This document shows, piece after piece, positions 18,151 to 26,104 of a DNA stretch of 64,000 bases. The position numbers and the translations under genes were made by a program. The notes under the pieces are model-generated. The model was not told where the DNA came from. It ran no database searches and was given only the letters and a program-made list of their open reading frames with translations. Position 1 is the first letter of the stretch; each line of letters starts with the position of its first letter. Where the stretch lies: assembly GCF_900236475.1 (NCBI RefSeq), contig NZ_LT963352.1:3984501-4048500 (forward strand). The letters are read 5' to 3'. The DNA is from Streptomyces chartreusis NRRL 3882 (GTDB lineage Bacteria; Actinomycetota; Actinomycetes; Streptomycetales; Streptomycetaceae).

Positions 18151-18655
18151 GACAGAAGCTCCTGTCTGCGGGAATGTGGGGGGATACAGGATGAAAGAAT
18201 CCTTTCATCGGGGCCAAGACGAGATCAAGTCGGCGCGGCCATGTCTGGCTTTCCGTCAAAGTCCTGTGTCACCCTGCCACTTGGCGTCGGACGGCACGGC
18301 ACGGCGCGGCACTGTGCGGCGTTTCCGTGCTGCGTCGGGCGGGGCCGGGCCCGGGTCCTGGCTCGCGGCCGCGTTCTGCCTCGCCCGACCCGTCGACCTC
18401 CCCGGACCGCACCCTTACCACCCGCTGAACAGCCCCAACCGCCACACCGGTATCCAGGCCCTCGACTGCAACCCCGACGGCGGCGGCGCTCCTTGACAAG
18501 CCGTTCGGAGACGTCCTACGCGCACTCCTGCGGCGGGCGCGAACACCCGCCATGGGGGAGCTCACCTTCGGGACCGAGTTGGGCGCGGCTCTCGTCGCCT
18601 GGAGCGAGGCGGCTTCAAACCACTGACAAGGTCGGCCCTCATGGCCCGAACACCC
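18151..18655. other. Gene-free stretch with an upstream palindrome
   Basis: 505 bp without a convincing gene. At 18190-18209 there is a perfect palindrome GATGAAAG-AATC-CTTTCATC, 40 bp upstream of the secreted-protein start, a candidate operator or leader hairpin. Further right, a plus-strand peptide ending in GELTFGTELGAALVAWSEA (stop near 18626) has no family match and may be a coding relic. Nothing else is recognisable. Confidence 0.5.
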
Positions 18656-20119
18656 TCAGAACGGGAAGCCGCTCCGGCCGTGCTGCACGGAGATCCACTT
18701 CAGCGTGGTGAAGGAGTCCAGCATCGTCTCGCCGTTGAGCCGGCCGAGGCCCGAGTGCTTCTCGCCGCCGAACGGGACGATCGGCTCGTCGTGGACGGTG
18801 CCGTCGTTCACGTGGAACATGCCCGTGTCGATCTGCTTGGCGAAGGCGACGCCCCGCTCGACGTCCCCGGTGTGCACGGCACCGCTCAGGCCGTAGGGGG
18901 TGTCGTTGACGAGGCGTACGGCCTCCTCCTCGCCGTCGAACGGGACGAGGAAGGCGATCGGGCCGAAGACCTCCTGCCTCAGCAGCGCCGAGTCGGCGGG
19001 CAGGCCGGTCAGGACGGACGGCTCGACGAGGTTGTCGGTCCGCCCGCCGCGCACCAGGGCCGTGGCGCCCTCGGCGAGGGCCTGCTCGACCACGCCCGCG
19101 ACGGCGTCCGCCTGCGAGGAGTTGATGACCGGGCCGATGACGGTCTCCGGGTCGCGCGGGTCGCCCGCCTTGAGGGTCTTCACCTTGGCGACGAACTTCT
19201 CGGTGAACTCGTCGGCGACGGACCGGTCGACCAGGACGCGGTTGGCGGCCATGCAGACCTGCCCCTGATGGACGTACCGGCTGAAGACGGCCGCGTCGAC
19301 CGCGTAGTCCACGTCGGCGTCGTCGAGTACCACCAGCGCGCTGTTTCCGCCCAGTTCGAGGACCGAGCGCTTGAACTGCCGCGCGCAGACGGTCGCCACG
19401 TGCCGGCCGACCTGGTCGGAGCCGGTGAAGGAGATGACCTTGGGGACCGGGTGCTCGATGAAGGCGTCACCGATCTCCGCGATGTCGGTGATGACGACGT
19501 TCAGCAGGCCGCCGGGCAGCCCCGCGTCCTCGAAGATCTTCGCGACCAGGGAGCCGCCGACGACCGGCGTGTTCTGGTGCGGCTTGAGCACCACGGCGTT
19601 GCCGAGCGCGAGCGCCGGAGCGACGGACTTGATCGAGAGCAGGAACGGGAAGTTGAAGGGGCTGATCACGCCCACGACACCGACGGGCACGCGGTAGACG
19701 CGGTTCTCCTTGCCGTCCACCGGCGAGGGGAGGATCCGGCCCTCGGGGCGCAGCGCCAGCTGGACCGCCTCGCGCAGGAACTCCTTGGCGAGGTGCAGTT
19801 CGAAGGCGGCCTTCAGACGCGTACCGCCGAGCTCGGCGATGATCGCCTCGGATATCTCGGCCTCGCGCTCCTCGATGAGCCGCAGGGCCTTCTCGAACAC
19901 GGCACGGCGGGCGTAGGGGTTGGTCTCGGCCCACTGCTTCTGGGCACGGGCGGCCGCCCGGTACGCCTGGTCGACCTCGTCGACCGTGGCTATCGTGATC
20001 GACGCCAGTTTCTCGTCGTCGTACGGATTGAAGTCGATGATGTCCCAGGAACCGGTACCCGGGCGCCACTCACCGTCGATGTACTGCTGTGCAAGGTCGG
20101 TGAAGTAGGACGACGACAT
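18656..20119 (-). CDS. Aldehyde dehydrogenase family protein
   Basis: 487-residue NAD(P)-dependent aldehyde dehydrogenase, oxidising an aldehyde to the acid in the cytoplasm. The active site shows the glutamate in LELGGNSALVVLDDAD and the catalytic cysteine in GQVCMAANR; the cofactor region has SFTGSDQVGRHV and PFNFPF. By eye it is closest to benzaldehyde/vanillin-type dehydrogenases of actinobacteria, but the substrate cannot be fixed from sequence. It is followed by a gene-free region and preceded by the Xre regulator on the same strand. Confidence 0.94.
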   Translation of the reverse strand: MSSSYFTDLAQQYIDGEWRPGTGSWDIIDFNPYDDEKLASITIATVDEVDQAYRAAARAQKQWAETNPYARRAVFEKALRLIEEREAEISEAIIAELGGTRLKAAFELHLAKEFLREAVQLALRPEGRILPSPVDGKENRVYRVPVGVVGVISPFNFPFLLSIKSVAPALALGNAVVLKPHQNTPVVGGSLVAKIFEDAGLPGGLLNVVITDIAEIGDAFIEHPVPKVISFTGSDQVGRHVATVCARQFKRSVLELGGNSALVVLDDADVDYAVDAAVFSRYVHQGQVCMAANRVLVDRSVADEFTEKFVAKVKTLKAGDPRDPETVIGPVINSSQADAVAGVVEQALAEGATALVRGGRTDNLVEPSVLTGLPADSALLRQEVFGPIAFLVPFDGEEEAVRLVNDTPYGLSGAVHTGDVERGVAFAKQIDTGMFHVNDGTVHDEPIVPFGGEKHSGLGRLNGETMLDSFTTLKWISVQHGRSGFPF

Positions 20120-20211
20120 GTGTGACCCCTCGATCCCTGGCAGACCCTCGATCGCGCCTTCACGATCTGATCACACGTCATCGTACTGACGTTTCGCGAG
20201 AGTTGGAGGCT

Positions 20212-21072
20212 TCAGGAGAGCTGGAGGAGCCCCCGGAGAAGGTCCCGGCTCTCCGAAGGGCCCGGGCTGTCGCTCTGGAGCTCCTTGAGCGCCCTCTCGT
20301 ACTGGGCGACGTCCTCGGGCTTGTCCAGGTACAGCGCGCTGGTGAGCTGCTCCAGGTAGACGACGTCCGAGAGGTCGGACTCCGGGAAGCTGAGGATCGT
20401 GAACGCGCCACTTTCGCCGGAGTGGCCGCCGAGGCTGAACGGCATGACCTGGAGCCGCACATTGGGCCGCTCGGAGATCTCGATGAGGTGCTGGAGCTGG
20501 CCGCGCATCACCTCGCGGTCGCCGTACGGGCGGCGCAGGGCGGCCTCGTCCAGGATGATGTGGAAGTCGGGCGCCCTCTCGTCGACGAGGTACTTCTGCC
20601 GCTCCAGGCGCAGCGCCACGCGCCGCTCGACATCGGCCTCGCTCGCGCCCTGCATGCCCCGCCGGACCACCGCGTGCGCGTACGCCTCGGTCTGGAGCAG
20701 GCCGTGCACGAACTGCACCTCGTACGCCCGGATCAGCGAGGCGGCGCCTTCCAGGCCGACGTAGGTGGGGAACCAGCTGGGCAGCACGTCCGAGTAACTG
20801 TGCCACCAGCCCGCCACGTTGGCTTCCTTCGCCAGGGACAGCAGGGAGGCGCGCTCCTGCTCGTCCGTGATGCCGTACAGGGTGAGCAGGTCCTCGACGT
20901 CTCTGGTCTTGAAGCTCACCCGGCCCAGCTCCATCCGGCTGATCTTCGACTCGGAGGCGCGGATCGAGTAGCCCGCCGCCTCGCGCGTGATGCCCCGAGC
21001 CTCACGCAGTCGCCTGAGTTGTGATCCGAGCAGCATGCGCCGCACCACCGATCCCGGCTCTCCCGCGCTCAC
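20212..21072 (-). CDS. Helix-turn-helix regulator (Xre, DUF5753; WhiJ-like)
   Basis: 286-residue DNA-binding protein. The N-terminal HTH (residues ~12-66) contains LGSQLRRLREARGITREAAG, and then SESKISRMELGRVSFKTRDV. The rest is the DUF5753 domain (for example GLLQTEAYAHAVVRRG and ISERPNVRLQVMPFSLGGHS). In Streptomyces such proteins pair with DUF397 proteins and ATP-binding anti-sigma-like proteins, as in the whiJ-type developmental clusters. GTG 21072 was chosen because GGGGAGG lies nine bases upstream. It is divergent from the ATP-binding gene. Confidence 0.93.
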   Translation of the reverse strand: MSAGEPGSVVRRMLLGSQLRRLREARGITREAAGYSIRASESKISRMELGRVSFKTRDVEDLLTLYGITDEQERASLLSLAKEANVAGWWHSYSDVLPSWFPTYVGLEGAASLIRAYEVQFVHGLLQTEAYAHAVVRRGMQGASEADVERRVALRLERQKYLVDERAPDFHIILDEAALRRPYGDREVMRGQLQHLIEISERPNVRLQVMPFSLGGHSGESGAFTILSFPESDLSDVVYLEQLTSALYLDKPEDVAQYERALKELQSDSPGPSESRDLLRGLLQLS

Positions 21073-21274
21073 GTTCGCCAGCCTCCCCAACGTCTTCAGG
21101 GGCCGAAGTCTGCCACTAAAACACTCCGAGCAGTACTCGTCCGGTTACGGAAACGGAATCGAGTCAGGGGACGCACGCGCGCGGATTCAAGAAAGAGGCA
21201 AGCGAACGGGCAGACAGGGCCGTGAAGATGACGGAAAAATTGACCAACAAGCGGTACGGGACGACTCATTCCGG

Positions 21275-21306
21275 TCACGTGCACGTGCATCTGCCCTTGC
21301 ATCTGC
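21275..21306 (+). promoter_or_regulatory. Shared upstream element, copy 1
   Basis: The core (21279-21306) is GTGCACGTGCATCTGCCC followed by TTGCATCTGC. It lies 73 bp upstream of the ATP-binding regulator start at 21380, reading towards the gene. A 27/28 copy in the same gene-relative orientation lies upstream of the DUF397 gene. TGCA recurs every 6-10 bases, like a tandem half-site array. Confidence 0.7.
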
Positions 21307-21379
21307 TGTACGCATCCGAAACCATGGTCCCGCACCACCGCCGCATCGCACCGACCGCGAATTCCCGGGAGTGCCTCGC

Positions 21380-21895
21380 ATGGGGACGAATGGATCGACC
21401 ATGCTCGAGCCGTTAAGGCAGGGCCTTCCGCCGCTGGATCCCGCGGCCGTGTCCGACGCCGCCTCCTGTGCTCTGCCCGCCCGCTACGAAGCGGTGCGCG
21501 AAGCACGGCACTTCACTCGCAGAACCCTCGACCAGTGGGACATGGGCGACCGGTTCGACGACGTCTGCCTGGTGGTCTCGGAACTCGTCACCAACGCCCT
21601 GCGGCACGGCCTGCCGGCGAGCACCCGGTGCGCCACCGGCCAGGAGCCTCCCGTACGACTGCACCTGATGCGGTGGACCGAGCGGCTGGTGTGCGCGGTG
21701 CGCGATCCCAGTCACGACAGTCCCGTCGCCCGGGAGACCGACGACTTCTCGGCCGAGTCGGGCCGGGGGCTGTTCCTCGTCGACTCCTTCAGCGACAGCT
21801 GGGGCTGGCACCCGCTCGCGGGCGCGCTCAGCGGCAAGGTGGTCTGGGCGCTGTTCCGGCTGCCGCGGCCCGGTTCAGGGCCGCACGCGGAATGA
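21380..21895 (+). CDS. ATP-binding (HATPase_c) anti-sigma-like regulator
   Basis: 171-residue GHKL-fold protein like SpoIIAB/RsbW. The N-box is intact (VVSELVTNALRHGL) and the G2-like segment reads SAESGRGLFLVDSFSD. Such proteins accompany Xre/DUF397 pairs in Streptomyces developmental clusters. The ATG at 21380 has GGGAG eight bases upstream. Codon 12 is TTA (21413-21415), a rare leucine codon read only by the bldA tRNA in Streptomyces, so translation is expected to depend on bldA. The gene is followed by a strong terminator. Confidence 0.9.
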   Translation: MGTNGSTMLEPLRQGLPPLDPAAVSDAASCALPARYEAVREARHFTRRTLDQWDMGDRFDDVCLVVSELVTNALRHGLPASTRCATGQEPPVRLHLMRWTERLVCAVRDPSHDSPVARETDDFSAESGRGLFLVDSFSDSWGWHPLAGALSGKVVWALFRLPRPGSGPHAE

Positions 21896-21897
21896 GA

Positions 21898-21925
21898 AAC
21901 CGCGGCGCTTCCGTGCGCCGCGGTT
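21898..21925 (+). terminator. Hairpin terminator after the ATP-binding regulator
   Basis: A perfect 11-bp stem (21898-21908 with 21915-21925) and six-base loop start two bases after the stop codon. Strong, G/C-rich and ending in TT. Confidence 0.8.
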
Positions 21926-21985
21926 CTACGCGCGTCGCGGCGCGTTGAGTACCGTTTACCCCGTTTCGCGAAGGGATGCCGGGGG

Positions 21986-22228
21986 TCAGCCCCCCACCAG
22001 GTGGTCGAACTCGCCGTCCTTCACGCCCAGCAGCATGGCCTCGATCTCCGCACGGGTGTAGACCAGTGCGGGGCCGTCGGGGAAGCGCGAGTTGCGGACG
22101 GCCACGTCACCGCCCGGCAGCCGGGCGAACTCCACGCACGAGCCCTGCGAGTTGCTGTGCCGGCTCTTCTGCCAGGCCACACCACGCAGCCCGGCGGCCG
22201 CCATACCGTTGTACACGTCGTGGTCCAC
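21986..22228 (-). CDS. DUF397 domain protein
   Basis: 80-residue protein with the DUF397 pattern: VAWQKSRHSNSQGSCVEFAR, then GDVAVRNSRFPDGPALVYTR and AEIEAMLLGVKDGEFDHL. DUF397 proteins are the small partners of Xre/DUF5753 regulators in Streptomyces. GTG start with GGGGAG six bases upstream. A promoter-like TATGAT lies upstream, next to the second copy of the shared 28-bp element. Confidence 0.92.
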   Translation of the reverse strand: MDHDVYNGMAAAGLRGVAWQKSRHSNSQGSCVEFARLPGGDVAVRNSRFPDGPALVYTRAEIEAMLLGVKDGEFDHLVGG

Positions 22229-22309
22229 AGGTCGCTCCCCGGTGGTGCACTGGCTGGTGTGGCCATTGATGCAGTGGTCAACTGACCCGGATCATAGCTG
22301 TGTTCATGT

Positions 22310-22337
22310 GCAGATGCATGGGCAGATGCACGTGCAC
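22310..22337 (-). promoter_or_regulatory. Shared upstream element, copy 2
   Basis: On the minus strand this reads GTGCACGTGCATCTGCCC then ATGCATCTGC, differing from the copy at 21279-21306 at one position. It sits 81 bp upstream of the DUF397 start, in the same orientation relative to its gene, with a TATGAT -10-like hexamer downstream of it. Confidence 0.7.
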
Positions 22338-22374
22338 GCGGGGTGGTCCTCCGGTTACAGCTTTGACGACCGCT

Positions 22375-22752
22375 TTACCGAAAGCTCTTGCCTGTTTGAC
22401 GGCCCTCCGCCGCCGCGCGTTCCCGGCTGCGTGCGCCGAAGTAGGCGGGTCCGGCGGAGGTGTCGTGGAGGCGGAGCATCCACTCGGCGGCGGGGACGGG
22501 CACCGAGGGGGTGGCGAGGCCGGAGAAGCAGGAGCTGGGGCGTGGGGTCCGGGGCCTCGGGCAGGACCGTCCGGCCTCCATACGGAAGACGGCCGCGGCA
22601 TGCGGGGGCGGGGAGAAATGGGCCGTGCGGATGACCGAGTCGTCGTCCTCGGGGCCGGTGCCGGGGTCGGACCATCGCCGGACGGGCGGTCGGCCGCCCG
22701 GCCCGGACGGACCGCCCGGCGTGCGCCCCGTGCGGCCTCGCGACAGATGCAT
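22375..22752 (-). CDS. Hypothetical protein, 125 residues
   Basis: Not recognised. The reading frame is supported by strong G/C bias at third codon positions over most of its length. The N-terminal third is Gly/Pro/Arg-rich and looks disordered; the C-terminal half has a possible folded segment, VPAAEWMLRLHDTSAGPAYF, and a basic end. The ATG at 22752 has a GTGGGGAA ribosome-like sequence that lies inside the 3' arm of a 13-bp hairpin (22752-22786). A GTG at 22764 is an alternative start. It may be read through from the zinc ribosomal locus or have its own promoter. Confidence 0.5.
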   Translation of the reverse strand: MHLSRGRTGRTPGGPSGPGGRPPVRRWSDPGTGPEDDDSVIRTAHFSPPPHAAAVFRMEAGRSCPRPRTPRPSSCFSGLATPSVPVPAAEWMLRLHDTSAGPAYFGARSRERAAAEGRQTGKSFR

Positions 22753-22786
22753 GAGGTTCCCCACCCGTCAAGCGTGGGGAACCTCA
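22752..22786 (-). terminator. Hairpin after rpsR overlapping the next start codon
   Basis: A perfect 13-bp inverted repeat (22752-22764 and 22774-22786) with a nine-base loop starts 47 bp after the rpsR stop codon. It is a good candidate terminator, but its end coincides with the ATG of the hypothetical gene at 22375-22752. Confidence 0.65.
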
Positions 22787-22832
22787 CCCGGGCCGGATGC
22801 GCTCAGCGGCTGCGCAGCCGGGGAACGGCGCC

Positions 22833-23066
22833 TCAGCGACTGGCGTAGGGCAGCAGCGCCATCTCGCGCGCGTTCTTGATCGCCCGGGCCAGCTGCCGCT
22901 GCTGCTGGGCCGACACGCGGGTGACCCGGCGGCTGCGGATCTTGCCGCGGTCGGAGATGAACTTCCGCAGCAGGTCGGTGTCCTTGTAGTCGATGTAGGT
23001 GATGCCGGCCTGGTCCAGCGGGTTGGGGCGGTTCTTGACGGGCTTGCGGTCGATCTTGCGGGGCAT
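22833..23066 (-). CDS. rpsR: 30S ribosomal protein S18, zinc-independent paralogue
   Basis: 77 residues, full S18 length ([20 protein letters not shown], then [20 protein letters not shown] and the ALLP end). There are no cysteines, so this is the C-minus form used when zinc is scarce. GGAGGTC precedes the ATG. It is the last gene of rpmG-rpmE-cobW-rpsR, beginning 4 bp after the COG0523 gene. Confidence 0.95.
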   Translation of the reverse strand: MPRKIDRKPVKNRPNPLDQAGITYIDYKDTDLLRKFISDRGKIRSRRVTRVSAQQQRQLARAIKNAREMALLPYASR

Positions 23067-23070
23067 CGGG

Positions 23071-24300
23071 TCAGACCTCCAGGAGGGTGTCGAAGGCGTG
23101 CGGCAGCCGCTGCCAGGCGTCGCGCCCGGCCGCGTACTCGGCGTCGGTCAGCAGGCAGGACTCCAGCAGCCGCTCCAGGCCGTCCCGGTCGAGGCCGGGC
23201 GAGGTGAAGACCAGGTGCTGGCCGCGGTCGCCGTGCTCGGGGTGCCAGTCCAGCGCGGCGGCGGCGCGACGCACCGGCGGGACCATCTCCCAGGCCGCGT
23301 CCGGCAGGGAGGCGAGCCACGGACCCGCGCTCTCCACGCACAGGGCCCCGCCCGCCGCGTCCCAGTGGAACAGCGTGTCGGGCTTGTCGGCGAGCCAGAA
23401 CCGGCCCCGGCTGCGGGCTGCCGCGCAGGTCAGGTCCTCCAGGGCGGCGTAGAGCCGCTCCGGGTGGAAGGGGCGGCGCTGCTGCCAGACCAGGGTGGAG
23501 ACGCCGTGCGCGTCGGCCTCGGCCGGAAGCAGGGCGCAGGCCGGGTGCTGGGCGGCCGCCGCCGACTCCACGTCGAAGCCGGCCAGGGCGGCCTCGGCCA
23601 GCGGCGGGAGCGGGCGCCGCCGCGGGGGCGGCACGGTCAGACCGTCGGCCGTGTCCCGCGCGAAGGCGCCGGGCGCGGGTGCGCCCGCCAGGTCACCGTG
23701 GCCGATCGGGACCTGGCGGGCCGTCGGGTGCAGTTGCGCGAGCAGCTCGCGGTCCTCGTCGTCGGCCTCGGGGGACTCGGCGATCGCGAGGACGGGGGCG
23801 TACTCCAGCTGGCGGGCGAAGGTGTCGGCGACCGTCCGCTGGTCGGTGGCGGCGGCGGCGAGACCGCCGTCGGCCAGGTCGTCGCCGTTGCCGAGGTACG
23901 GCAGGACCAGGGCCGGGTCGACGGCGGTGATCACGCCGGTGACGGTGAGCCCGCCGGCGGTGACGACCTCGGCCATGGCCTTGGGCTCGACGGAGTCCCA
24001 CAGCTCGACGACGGCCAGGGGCGTCCGCCCGGCGTCCGCGAGCCGCTCCAGCTCGGGGACCAGGTCCTCCCGCAGGGCGCAGCAGGCACAGTCGTTGACG
24101 AGCGGCGCCTCCCCCGCGTCCAGGACGCCGGTGGCGTCCCGGACGGTCCGTACGACCGTGCCGGCCGCGGCCGTCGCCAGGTCGTGGTGGAGTGCGACGC
24201 TGCCGGGCACGTCGGCGAGCAGCCGGGCCACGGCCGCCTTGCGGGCGTCGGCGTGCAGCCCGCCGACGATCACGACGGAGAGCCCAGGAGGGGCAGCCAC
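23071..24300 (-). CDS. COG0523/CobW-family protein, zinc-locus type
   Basis: 409-residue member of the CobW/COG0523 metallochaperone-GTPase family, at a Zur-type locus where such proteins are thought to help deliver zinc. The family CxCC metal motif is present as DCACCAL (C71, C73, C74), and the C-terminal CobW domain contains [10 protein letters not shown] and [20 protein letters not shown]. The N-terminal nucleotide loop reads GGLHADARK (13-21), lacking the normal GxxGxGKT, so GTP binding is uncertain. GTG start, 4 bp after rpmE. Confidence 0.85.
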   Translation of the reverse strand: MAAPPGLSVVIVGGLHADARKAAVARLLADVPGSVALHHDLATAAAGTVVRTVRDATGVLDAGEAPLVNDCACCALREDLVPELERLADAGRTPLAVVELWDSVEPKAMAEVVTAGGLTVTGVITAVDPALVLPYLGNGDDLADGGLAAAATDQRTVADTFARQLEYAPVLAIAESPEADDEDRELLAQLHPTARQVPIGHGDLAGAPAPGAFARDTADGLTVPPPRRRPLPPLAEAALAGFDVESAAAAQHPACALLPAEADAHGVSTLVWQQRRPFHPERLYAALEDLTCAAARSRGRFWLADKPDTLFHWDAAGGALCVESAGPWLASLPDAAWEMVPPVRRAAAALDWHPEHGDRGQHLVFTSPGLDRDGLERLLESCLLTDAEYAAGRDAWQRLPHAFDTLLEV

Positions 24301-24304
24301 GGGG

Positions 24305-24553
24305 TCAGCCCTTCTTTCCGTACCGGCGCTCGAAGCGCTCGACGCGTCCCGCGGTGTCCAGGACGCGGGCGGTGCCGGTGTAGAAGGGGTGGCTGACGTC
24401 GGAGATCTCGACGTCCACGACCGGGTAGGTGTTGCCGTCCTCCCACTCGATCGTCTTCTCGCTCGTCATGGTCGAGCGGGTGAGGAAGGCGTAGTTCGCG
24501 GCACGGTCGCGGAAGACGACGGGACCGTAGTCCGGGTGGATTCCCTCGCGCAT
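24305..24553 (-). CDS. rpmE2: 50S ribosomal protein L31 type B, zinc-independent
   Basis: 82 residues starting [20 protein letters not shown] with the type B insertion and the [20 protein letters not shown] ending. No cysteines, hence the C-minus type. It starts two bases after the rpmG stop, so translational coupling is likely. Confidence 0.96.
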   Translation of the reverse strand: MREGIHPDYGPVVFRDRAANYAFLTRSTMTSEKTIEWEDGNTYPVVDVEISDVSHPFYTGTARVLDTAGRVERFERRYGKKG

Positions 24554-24555
24554 GG

Positions 24556-24720
24556 TCAGCGCTCCTCTCGGAAGTCGACGTGGCGGCCGACGACCGGATC
24601 GAACTTGCGCAGGGTCAGTCGGTCCGGGTCGTTGCGACGGTTCTTGCGGGTCACGTAGGTGTAGCCGGTCCCGGCCGTGGACCGGAGTTTGATGACCGGC
24701 CGGAGTTCATTGCGTGCCAT
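24556..24720 (-). CDS. rpmG: 50S ribosomal protein L33, zinc-independent paralogue
   Basis: 54 residues: [20 protein letters not shown], then [20 protein letters not shown]. No CxxC pairs, so it is the C-minus form. First gene of the leftward zinc-responsive unit. No ribosome site precedes the ATG, but a TAGCAT hexamer ends six bases before it and a TGTAAA -35-like hexamer lies 16 bases further, with the Zur-type palindrome between, so a leaderless repressible message is likely. Confidence 0.95.
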   Translation of the reverse strand: MARNELRPVIKLRSTAGTGYTYVTRKNRRNDPDRLTLRKFDPVVGRHVDFREER

Positions 24721-24733
24721 GCCGCTATGCTAC

Positions 24734-24754
24734 TGAAAATGAATTCCATTTACA
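24734..24754. promoter_or_regulatory. Zur-type operator between rpmG and rpmB
   Basis: A 21-bp imperfect palindrome (16 of 21 positions symmetrical) with TGAAAATG on the left and CATTTACA on the right around an AATTC centre. It matches the Streptomyces Zur-box style and lies in the 64-bp gap between two divergent C-minus ribosomal units. Confidence 0.85.
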
Positions 24755-24784
24755 TCACCTGAGCCAGAGAGGTACATCACCACC

Positions 24785-25021
24785 ATGTCCGCGCACTGCA
24801 TGCTGACCGGCACCCAGCCCGGCTTCGGCAACCGCATCTCGCACTCCCACCGGCGCACGTCCCGCCGGTTCGACCCCAACATCCAGTCCAAGCGCTACTG
24901 GCTGCCGAGCGAGGCCCGGTACGTACGCCTGCGGCTGAGCGCCAGGGCGATCAAGACCGTCGACACGATCGGGGTCGAGGCGGCCGTCGCCCGGATCCGC
25001 GCCCGGGGAGTGAGGGTCTGA
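24785..25021 (+). CDS. rpmB: 50S ribosomal protein L28, zinc-independent paralogue
   Basis: 78 residues, [20 protein letters not shown] then [20 protein letters not shown]. It has one cysteine but none of the paired zinc cysteines. First gene of the rightward zinc-responsive unit; AGAGAGG lies about 12 bases upstream. It overlaps rpsN by one base (TGATG). Confidence 0.95.
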   Translation: MSAHCMLTGTQPGFGNRISHSHRRTSRRFDPNIQSKRYWLPSEARYVRLRLSARAIKTVDTIGVEAAVARIRARGVRV

Positions 25022-25326
25022 TGGCGAAGAAGAGCAAGATCGCGAAGAACGACAAGAGGCAGGAGATCGTCGCGCGGTACGCCGCCCGGCGGGCCGAACT
25101 GAAGGAGATCATCCGGCGGCCGTCCTCCACGGACGCCGAACGGCTCGCCGCGCAGGCGGAACTGCGCAGGCAGCCGCGCGACGCCAGCGCCACGCGGGTG
25201 CGCAACCGGGACTCGGTGGACGGCCGGCCGCGCGGCTACTTCCGGGCGTTCGGGCTGTCCCGGGTGAGTCTGCGGGGCCAGGCGCACGCGGGGTATCTGC
25301 CGGGGGTGCGCAAGTCGTCCTGGTAA
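25021..25326 (+). CDS. rpsN: 30S ribosomal protein S14, zinc-independent paralogue
   Basis: 101 residues, long S14 form with [20 protein letters not shown] and the [20 protein letters not shown] end. No cysteines; the zinc CxxC motifs of the short form are missing. Translationally coupled to rpmB. A hairpin about 60 bp downstream may end the unit. Confidence 0.96.
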   Translation: MAKKSKIAKNDKRQEIVARYAARRAELKEIIRRPSSTDAERLAAQAELRRQPRDASATRVRNRDSVDGRPRGYFRAFGLSRVSLRGQAHAGYLPGVRKSSW

Positions 25327-25387
25327 GAGGCCGTCCCGGAGGCCCTTGACGAGCCCTGGTAGCTTGCTGCGGTCGTTCCGGCCACGG

Positions 25388-25417
25388 GGCCGGCCGGTTC
25401 GCCCGGACCGGCCGGCC
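25388..25417 (+). terminator. Hairpin after rpsN
   Basis: A perfect 11-bp G/C stem (25388-25398 with 25407-25417) and an eight-base loop between rpsN and the lipoprotein gene. It probably ends the rpmB-rpsN transcript; it is also only 27 bp before the next start. Confidence 0.6.
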
Positions 25418-25443
25418 GACCGGCTACAGCTTGGGAGCTTGCA

Positions 25444-25959
25444 GTGACTTCGGTGATCTTCTCGCGCCGCACCGGCGCCGTACGCGTCGCGGCGGCCGCC
25501 GCGGGGCTGGCCGGCGCGCTCGCGCTGACCGCGTGCAGCAGCGACAGCGGCTCCGGGGACGACTCGGCGTCCAGCCCGTCCCCGTCGGCCTCGGCGCCCG
25601 CCGCCACGGGCCAGGACTCCGGCTCCGGCTCCGGCGGGTCGGCCGGCGGCGCGCTGGCGGGCAGCTGGCTCGCCACGACCGACGGCAAGGCCGTGGCGCT
25701 GGTGATCACCGGGAAGCAGGCCGCGCTCTTCGCCACCGGCGGCAGCGTGTGCACCGGCACCGCGGGCGAGGAGTCGGGGATGCGGATGATCCGCCTGAAG
25801 TGCACGGACGGCTCCAAGGACCGGGCGACCGGCATGGTCGACTCCGTGAACGGGAGCCGCCTGAAGGTCACCTGGGAGGGCGGCCTCGGCGCCGAGACGT
25901 ACCAGAAGGCGGAGGGCGGGAAGCTGCCGACCGGGCTGCCGACGGGGGGCCTCGGGTAG
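25444..25959 (+). CDS. Putative lipoprotein
   Basis: 171 residues. Basic N-terminus, hydrophobic segment and lipobox LTAC near residue 33, then a Ser/Gly/Asp-rich linker (SGSGDDSASSPSPSASAP) and a globular part (GSWLATTDGKAVALVITGKQ, VCTGTAGEESGMRMIRLKC) with two cysteines. Conserved-type streptomycete surface lipoprotein of unknown role. GTG start with GGAG eight bases upstream. Confidence 0.8.
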   Translation: MTSVIFSRRTGAVRVAAAAAGLAGALALTACSSDSGSGDDSASSPSPSASAPAATGQDSGSGSGGSAGGALAGSWLATTDGKAVALVITGKQAALFATGGSVCTGTAGEESGMRMIRLKCTDGSKDRATGMVDSVNGSRLKVTWEGGLGAETYQKAEGGKLPTGLPTGGLG

Positions 25960-26104
25960 CGCGGGGGTCCGGCAAGGGGCTTTCCGGGCGGGGTTTTCGG
26001 GAGGGCGCCCCGGCCGGCGGCCTGCCCGGGTGCGTGACGGTCCCCGCGTCCGAGATGATCCCTGCGTCGGAACCGCTCATCGCCATCACGCACCAGAGGA
26101 CCTC

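Noticed and set aside
18480-18626. Peptide ending GELTFGTELGAALVAWSEA in the gene-free stretch
   Set aside because: No start with a ribosome site, no family resemblance; noted only as a possible relic.
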